Source: CAYLPU01 sp964385635
GTDB taxonomy: Bacteria > Chloroflexota > Anaerolineae > B4-G1
Assembly (NCBI GenBank): GCA_964385635.1
Contig: CAYLPU010000111.1
Coordinates: forward strand, 1 to 16,221
DNA: 16,221 bases
Direction: 5' to 3'
Part shown: positions 13,067 to 16,221 of the stretch, piece after piece
Numbering within the stretch: the first letter of the stretch is position 1
How the letters are laid out: every line of letters starts with the position of its first letter
Made by a program: the position numbers and the translations under genes
Notes under the pieces: generated by a model
What the model was told of the DNA's origin: nothing
Databases searched by the model: none
What the model saw: the letters and a program-made list of their open reading frames with translations, nothing else

Positions 13067-14347
13067 GTGGAAGAAGAGATTGATCTGCGTCAATACGTCA
13101 AGGTGCTGATCCGCTACTGGATGTGGATCGTGGGGTTAGCGTTGGTGGCGGCGGTGGCGGCGTTCGTCGTCAGTCTGCGGCTGCCCCCCACCTACGAGGC
13201 CTCAGCCGTGGTCATCATCACGGAACCCCGCTACCAGATACGGTTCGACCCTCGCATCGAGACACTGGAGGGATGGGGGCTCGCGTACAAGGCGTTCCCC
13301 ACCCTGGCGACCTCGGACGAGGTGTTGCAGACTGTGCTGGATACTTACGTCCCTTCGCCTGAGGCTGGCATCGAGGAGTGGAAACTAGGGACGCTCTCAG
13401 ATATGGTCGAGGCGACCTCAGAGGGCGATCCGAGCCTGGTGGTGTTCAAGGTGCATTGCCGCTCCCCGAAGGACGCCGCCGCCATCGCCAACCTGTGGGC
13501 CGATGTTTTAGCAGAGTTAGGCAACAAAATCCAGAGCGAGAGCGAGGAGGACGTGGCCTTCTTTGAAGAGCAGTTGGCACAGGCCGAGCGAGCCTTAGAC
13601 GAGGGCGACGCGGCGTTGATCGAGTTCCAGGCCCGCAACCAGGCCAGCATCGTCGGAGCCCAACTGGAATCCTTGCGCCGGGCCCAAACCGATTACCTGG
13701 CCGGCCAGCGCGCCATCGTCTACATCATCCAGGATATTCGTGGGCTGCGCGGCCAACTGGCGCAACAGCCGGGAGACAGCCCCGCCTCGCTGGCCGATGA
13801 CCTCACCGCTCTCTCTCTGCAGATCAAGGCTTTCAATGCCGAGGCTTCCGCAGAGGCTTCTGCGCCGATCCAGGTGCAGGTCAACAGTGCCGAATCCCTT
13901 TCTGGCAGGAGCCTGGCCGAGCAAATTGCTTCTCTGGACGATCTGGTGAACACGCTGCAGGCCAAGTCGTCTGAGATTGATGAACGGCTGGTGGAACTGG
14001 AGCCCCAGATTTTGGCCCTGCAGCAGCAACTCCAGGAGATCAACACGGAAAGCAACCGGCTGACCCTCGCCCGCGACCTGGCCCGCGACACGTACATGAC
14101 GCTGGCGCGCAAACTGGAGGAGTCGCGCATCTCGGCTCAGGAGGAGAACGGTGTGTTGCAGGTGGGTAGTCACGCCGCTGTCCCGGAGAGGCCGGTGGGC
14201 CCGCGTAAAATGCTCAACACTGCCGTGGCGGGGGCGTTGGGCCTGATGATGGGCGTGTTTGGGGCCTTCGCCGTGGAATGGTGGTGGGGAGACGGGGAGA
14301 CAGAGAGACAAGGGGAGGAAGAGATTCGCAATTCTCCTGATGGATGA
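13067..14347 (+). CDS. Wzz/chain-length-determinant family protein
   Basis: 426 aa from a GTG at 13067 with GAGGAGGA upstream. Layout is that of a polysaccharide co-polymerase: short cytosolic N-terminus (EEEIDLRQYVKVLIRYW), membrane helix (about 20-40), extracytoplasmic domain with long coiled coils (about 155-200 and 285-370), the proline motif VPERPVGPRKMLN before the second helix (about 384-408), and a short cytosolic tail. No tyrosine-kinase domain or Walker motif is fused. Such proteins set the length of polymer made by Wzy-type systems or help export it. The last 20 residues (GDGETERQGEEEIRNSPDG) come largely from a purine-rich repeat (about 14286-14324) and are probably not conserved. 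The gene overlaps the next by eight bases, so the two are translated from one mRNA. Confidence 0.88.
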   Translation: MEEEIDLRQYVKVLIRYWMWIVGLALVAAVAAFVVSLRLPPTYEASAVVIITEPRYQIRFDPRIETLEGWGLAYKAFPTLATSDEVLQTVLDTYVPSPEAGIEEWKLGTLSDMVEATSEGDPSLVVFKVHCRSPKDAAAIANLWADVLAELGNKIQSESEEDVAFFEEQLAQAERALDEGDAALIEFQARNQASIVGAQLESLRRAQTDYLAGQRAIVYIIQDIRGLRGQLAQQPGDSPASLADDLTALSLQIKAFNAEASAEASAPIQVQVNSAESLSGRSLAEQIASLDDLVNTLQAKSSEIDERLVELEPQILALQQQLQEINTESNRLTLARDLARDTYMTLARKLEESRISAQEENGVLQVGSHAAVPERPVGPRKMLNTAVAGALGLMMGVFGAFAVEWWWGDGETERQGEEEIRNSPDG

Positions 14348-14990
14348 TGTGCGAATACATCCCACCGCCGACGTCTCGGCCCAGGCAGAGATCGGCGCAG
14401 GCAGCGCCATCTGGCATCAGGCGCAGGTGCGGGAAGGCGCGTGCCTGGGGCGCAACTGCATCGTCGGCAAGGGAGCCTACATTGACTTCGACGTGCACAT
14501 CGGCGACAACGTCAAGATCCAGAATCGCGCCTCGGTCTACCACGGTGTGACAATCGAGGATGGAGTCTTTGTGGGACCCCACGCCTGTCTGACCAATGAC
14601 AAGTTACCCCGGGCGGTGAACCCCGACGGCTCGCTGAAGAGCGCAGACGACTGGGAAGTCAGCCCCATTCTGGTGCGCGAAGGCGCGGCCATCGGTGCGT
14701 GCGCGGTTCTGTTGCCGGGGGTGACCATCGGCCGCTGGGCGATGATCGGCTCGGGCGCAGTGGTCACGCGTGACGTGCCCGACTATGGCCTGGTGTGGGG
14801 CAACCCCGCGCGACTGCGAGGGTTTGTCTGCCCCTGCGGGCACCGGTTGGGACAAGAGGACAAGGAGACAAAGGGACAAGGAGACAGGGGGACAAGGAGA
14901 GGGGGAGAGAGGGAGAGGGTGGTGTTGCAGTGCCAGAAGTGTGGAAGGATGATTGAAATGCTGAGAACAGACTGGAAGGGAGTGCGGTGA
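14340..14990 (+). CDS. Left-handed beta-helix sugar N-acyltransferase (WbpD-like)
   Basis: 216 aa from the ATG at 14340, inside the end of the wzz-like gene. Upstream frame extends to 14259 but only covers the repeat tail of that gene. Hexapeptide-repeat segments (VRIHPTADVSAQAEIGAGSAIWHQ, cut here at VSAQAEIGAG; IGDNVKIQNRASVYHGVTIE; IGACAVLLPGVTIGRWAMIG) build a trimeric beta-helix. The CLTNDKLPRA loop and SPILVREGAAIGA match WbpD-type enzymes, which acetylate the 3-amino group of a UDP-amino-sugar uronate using acetyl-CoA. A C-terminal zinc ribbon (C164, C166, C198, C201) is split by a purine-rich repeat encoding residues about 171-193. The exact substrate is not shown. The neighbouring DegT aminotransferase would supply the amine, and the stop overlaps its GTG. 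Confidence 0.88.
   Translation: MDDVRIHPTADVSAQAEIGAGSAIWHQAQVREGACLGRNCIVGKGAYIDFDVHIGDNVKIQNRASVYHGVTIEDGVFVGPHACLTNDKLPRAVNPDGSLKSADDWEVSPILVREGAAIGACAVLLPGVTIGRWAMIGSGAVVTRDVPDYGLVWGNPARLRGFVCPCGHRLGQEDKETKGQGDRGTRRGGERERVVLQCQKCGRMIEMLRTDWKGVR
14851..14919 (+). repeat. Purine-rich low-complexity repeat inside the acyltransferase gene
   Basis: Units of the type GGGACAAGGAGACA repeat irregularly, followed by a GA-rich stretch with no C after about 14893. In frame they encode a Lys/Arg/Glu/Gly-rich loop between the two cysteine pairs of the zinc ribbon. A shorter related tract lies at about 14286-14324, at the end of the wzz-like gene. Confidence 0.75.
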
Positions 14991-16072
14991 TTCCCATTGC
15001 GAAACCACTGATCGGTGAGGAAGAGAAACGGGCCGTGTTGGAGGTGCTGGATTCGGGCATGCTGGCTCAGGGCCCCCGGGTGCGAGCGTTTGAGGAAACG
15101 TTCGCTGAGTATTGCGGCGTGAAGTATGCGATAGCAACATCCTCCGGGACGACAGCATTGCACGTGGCCTTGCTGGCTCACAGGATCGGGCCTGGGGATG
15201 AGGTGATTACAACACCGTTCACGTTCATCTCTTCTGCAAATTCTATCCTGTTCGTTGGAGCACGACCGGTCTTCGCGGACATTGACCCGGCGACGTTCAA
15301 CATCTGCCCCGAACTGATAGAGGCAGCGATTACCCCCCGCACGAAGGCCATTATGCCGGTGCACCTGTTTGGGCTGCTGGCGGATATGGGCTCAATCATG
15401 GAGATAGCCGGGCGACATGGGTTGCTCGTGGTCGAAGATGCCTGCCAGGCCCACGGGGCGGAATACGAGGGAAAGCGGGCCGGGAGTTTCGGCAGCGGTT
15501 GTTTCTCTTTCTACCCCACGAAGAACATCACTGCGGCGGAGGGTGGGATGGTCACCACCGACGATGAGGAAATCGCCGAGCAATGCCGGGTCATCCGGCA
15601 ACACGGGATGCGGCGACGTTACTATCACGACCAGATGGGCTTTAACTTCCGCATGACCGATGTCCACGCCGCGATTGTGCTGGCACAGTTGCAGAAACTT
15701 GAGAGATTCAACGAGGCTCGCATCGCTAACGCACGCTACCTGAGCCAACACCTGGAAGGGGTGGTGATCCCCACTGTGCCGGATGGATATCGCCACGTGT
15801 TCCACCAGTACACGATCCGCGCGACCGACGGTCGCCGTGACGCGGTGCTAGAGGGACTCAGGGAGAAGGGCATCGGCACAGGTGTGTATTATCCAGTGCC
15901 GGTGCACAAGCAGCGGGTCTACGTGGAGCAGGGGTACGAGGCGACCTTACCGGAGGCAGAGCGGGCGGCAGAGGAGGTACTCTCGCTCCCCGTCCATCCT
16001 GGGCTGAGCAGCGCCGATCTAAAGACGATTGTGGCAGCGGTAAACAGTATGTATTCCAGACATTCGAGGTGA
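14987..16072 (+). CDS. DegT/DnrJ/EryC1/StrS family sugar aminotransferase
   Basis: 361 aa, PLP-dependent transaminase that converts a keto-sugar nucleotide to the amino sugar with glutamate as usual donor. Marks: N-terminal IPIAKPLIGEEEKRAVLEVL, SSGTTALHVAL (cofactor phosphate contacts), TTPFTFISSANSILFVGARP, VVEDACQAHGA with D151 (pairs with the pyridine nitrogen), FSFYPTKNITAAEGG with the Schiff-base Lys179, GFNFRMTDVHAAIVLAQL and the C-terminal YYPVPVHKQ. The start is the GTG at 14987 with GGAAGGGAG five bases upstream, and its GTGA overlaps the acyltransferase stop. Beside a WbpD-like enzyme it is best read as WbpE-like, adding a 3-amino group to a UDP-sugar. Other DegT substrates cannot be excluded without the missing oxidoreductase. 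Confidence 0.94.
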   Translation: MIPIAKPLIGEEEKRAVLEVLDSGMLAQGPRVRAFEETFAEYCGVKYAIATSSGTTALHVALLAHRIGPGDEVITTPFTFISSANSILFVGARPVFADIDPATFNICPELIEAAITPRTKAIMPVHLFGLLADMGSIMEIAGRHGLLVVEDACQAHGAEYEGKRAGSFGSGCFSFYPTKNITAAEGGMVTTDDEEIAEQCRVIRQHGMRRRYYHDQMGFNFRMTDVHAAIVLAQLQKLERFNEARIANARYLSQHLEGVVIPTVPDGYRHVFHQYTIRATDGRRDAVLEGLREKGIGTGVYYPVPVHKQRVYVEQGYEATLPEAERAAEEVLSLPVHPGLSSADLKTIVAAVNSMYSRHSR

Positions 16073-16133
16073 TGTGCCTGGTGGACGATTGCACTCTGGA
16101 TGCTGGCACTGGACACGAGGAAGGGTACAGACC

Positions 16134-16221
16134 ATGAGAGATACAAGTCCGACCGTTATCGTGTCACCCCTAGGGCAATCGCATTTATCCCATTCGCTCG
16201 GCCTGGATCGCCAGATCCAGG
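16134..16221 (+). CDS. Start of a further ORF, truncated by window end
   Basis: An ATG at 16134, with GAGGAAGGG about nine bases before it, opens a frame that stays open for 29 codons to the edge (MRDTSPTVIVSPLGQSHLSH onward). The gap after the aminotransferase is 61 bp and shows no terminator, so it may belong to the same operon. Too little is present to name a family. Confidence 0.5.
   Translation, partial: MRDTSPTVIVSPLGQSHLSHSLGLDRQIQ

Noticed and set aside
14259..14339. Upstream in-frame extension of the acyltransferase gene
   Set aside because: It overlaps the repeat tail of the wzz-like gene and adds no family sequence. The ATG at 14340 begins the conserved beta-helix.

Overview
The window is a GC-rich bacterial chromosome segment, probably from a Chloroflexota (Anaerolineae-like) organism or a related environmental lineage. 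That placement is inference. It rests on a soluble sensor packed with GAF domains, TTG/GTG starts with strong Shine-Dalgarno sites, and many short dispersed repeats of a kind I associate with such genomes. No rRNA, tRNA, insertion sequence or CRISPR array is visible.

Layout. (1) 1-2244, minus strand: N-terminal part of a multi-GAF/PAS sensor, cut off by the window edge, with its own sigma70-type promoter. (2) 2476-4926, minus: a full-length ComEC/Rec2 DNA-uptake channel carrying three in-frame short repeat insertions. (3) 5.0-8.6 kb, plus strand: an accessory stretch. It holds an orphan zinc-ribbon protein, a MntA-type nucleotidyltransferase overlapping a 43-aa HepT remnant, a membrane protein broken by a frameshift and flanked by two diverged ~115-bp direct repeats (each a hairpin followed by a promoter), and a DUF3800 gene with a structured leader and a frameshift near its start. 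A strong terminator closes the stretch. (4) 8690-11385, minus: the conserved operon dnaX-ebfC-recR (replication clamp loader, nucleoid-associated protein, recombination mediator). (5) 11.4-11.8 kb: a repeat- and promoter-bearing intergenic region. (6) 11781-16221, plus: sugar and surface-polysaccharide genes: a bifunctional phosphoglucose/phosphomannose isomerase, a Wzz-type chain-length regulator, a left-handed beta-helix N-acyltransferase, a DegT-type sugar aminotransferase and the start of another ORF.

The last block fits together. The isomerase feeds hexose phosphates towards nucleotide sugars, the aminotransferase and acyltransferase would install an acylamino group on a nucleotide sugar (as WbpE/WbpD do), and the Wzz protein would govern polymer length. 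Overlapping start and stop codons show that the last three complete genes are co-transcribed.

Two themes stand out. Seven well-formed promoter candidates have a spacer of exactly 17 bp, and three of these share their spacer sequence, so they look like copies of one module. Short palindromic or purine-rich repeats also sit inside coding sequence without breaking it (three in comEC, one at the end of the wzz-like gene, one inside the zinc ribbon of the acyltransferase). The 5.1-8.6 kb stretch, by contrast, holds three broken or truncated genes in a row. Stretches over 300 bp without a gene are 7453-7839 (repeat B, two promoters, leader RNA) and 11386-11780 (promoters and an inverted repeat).
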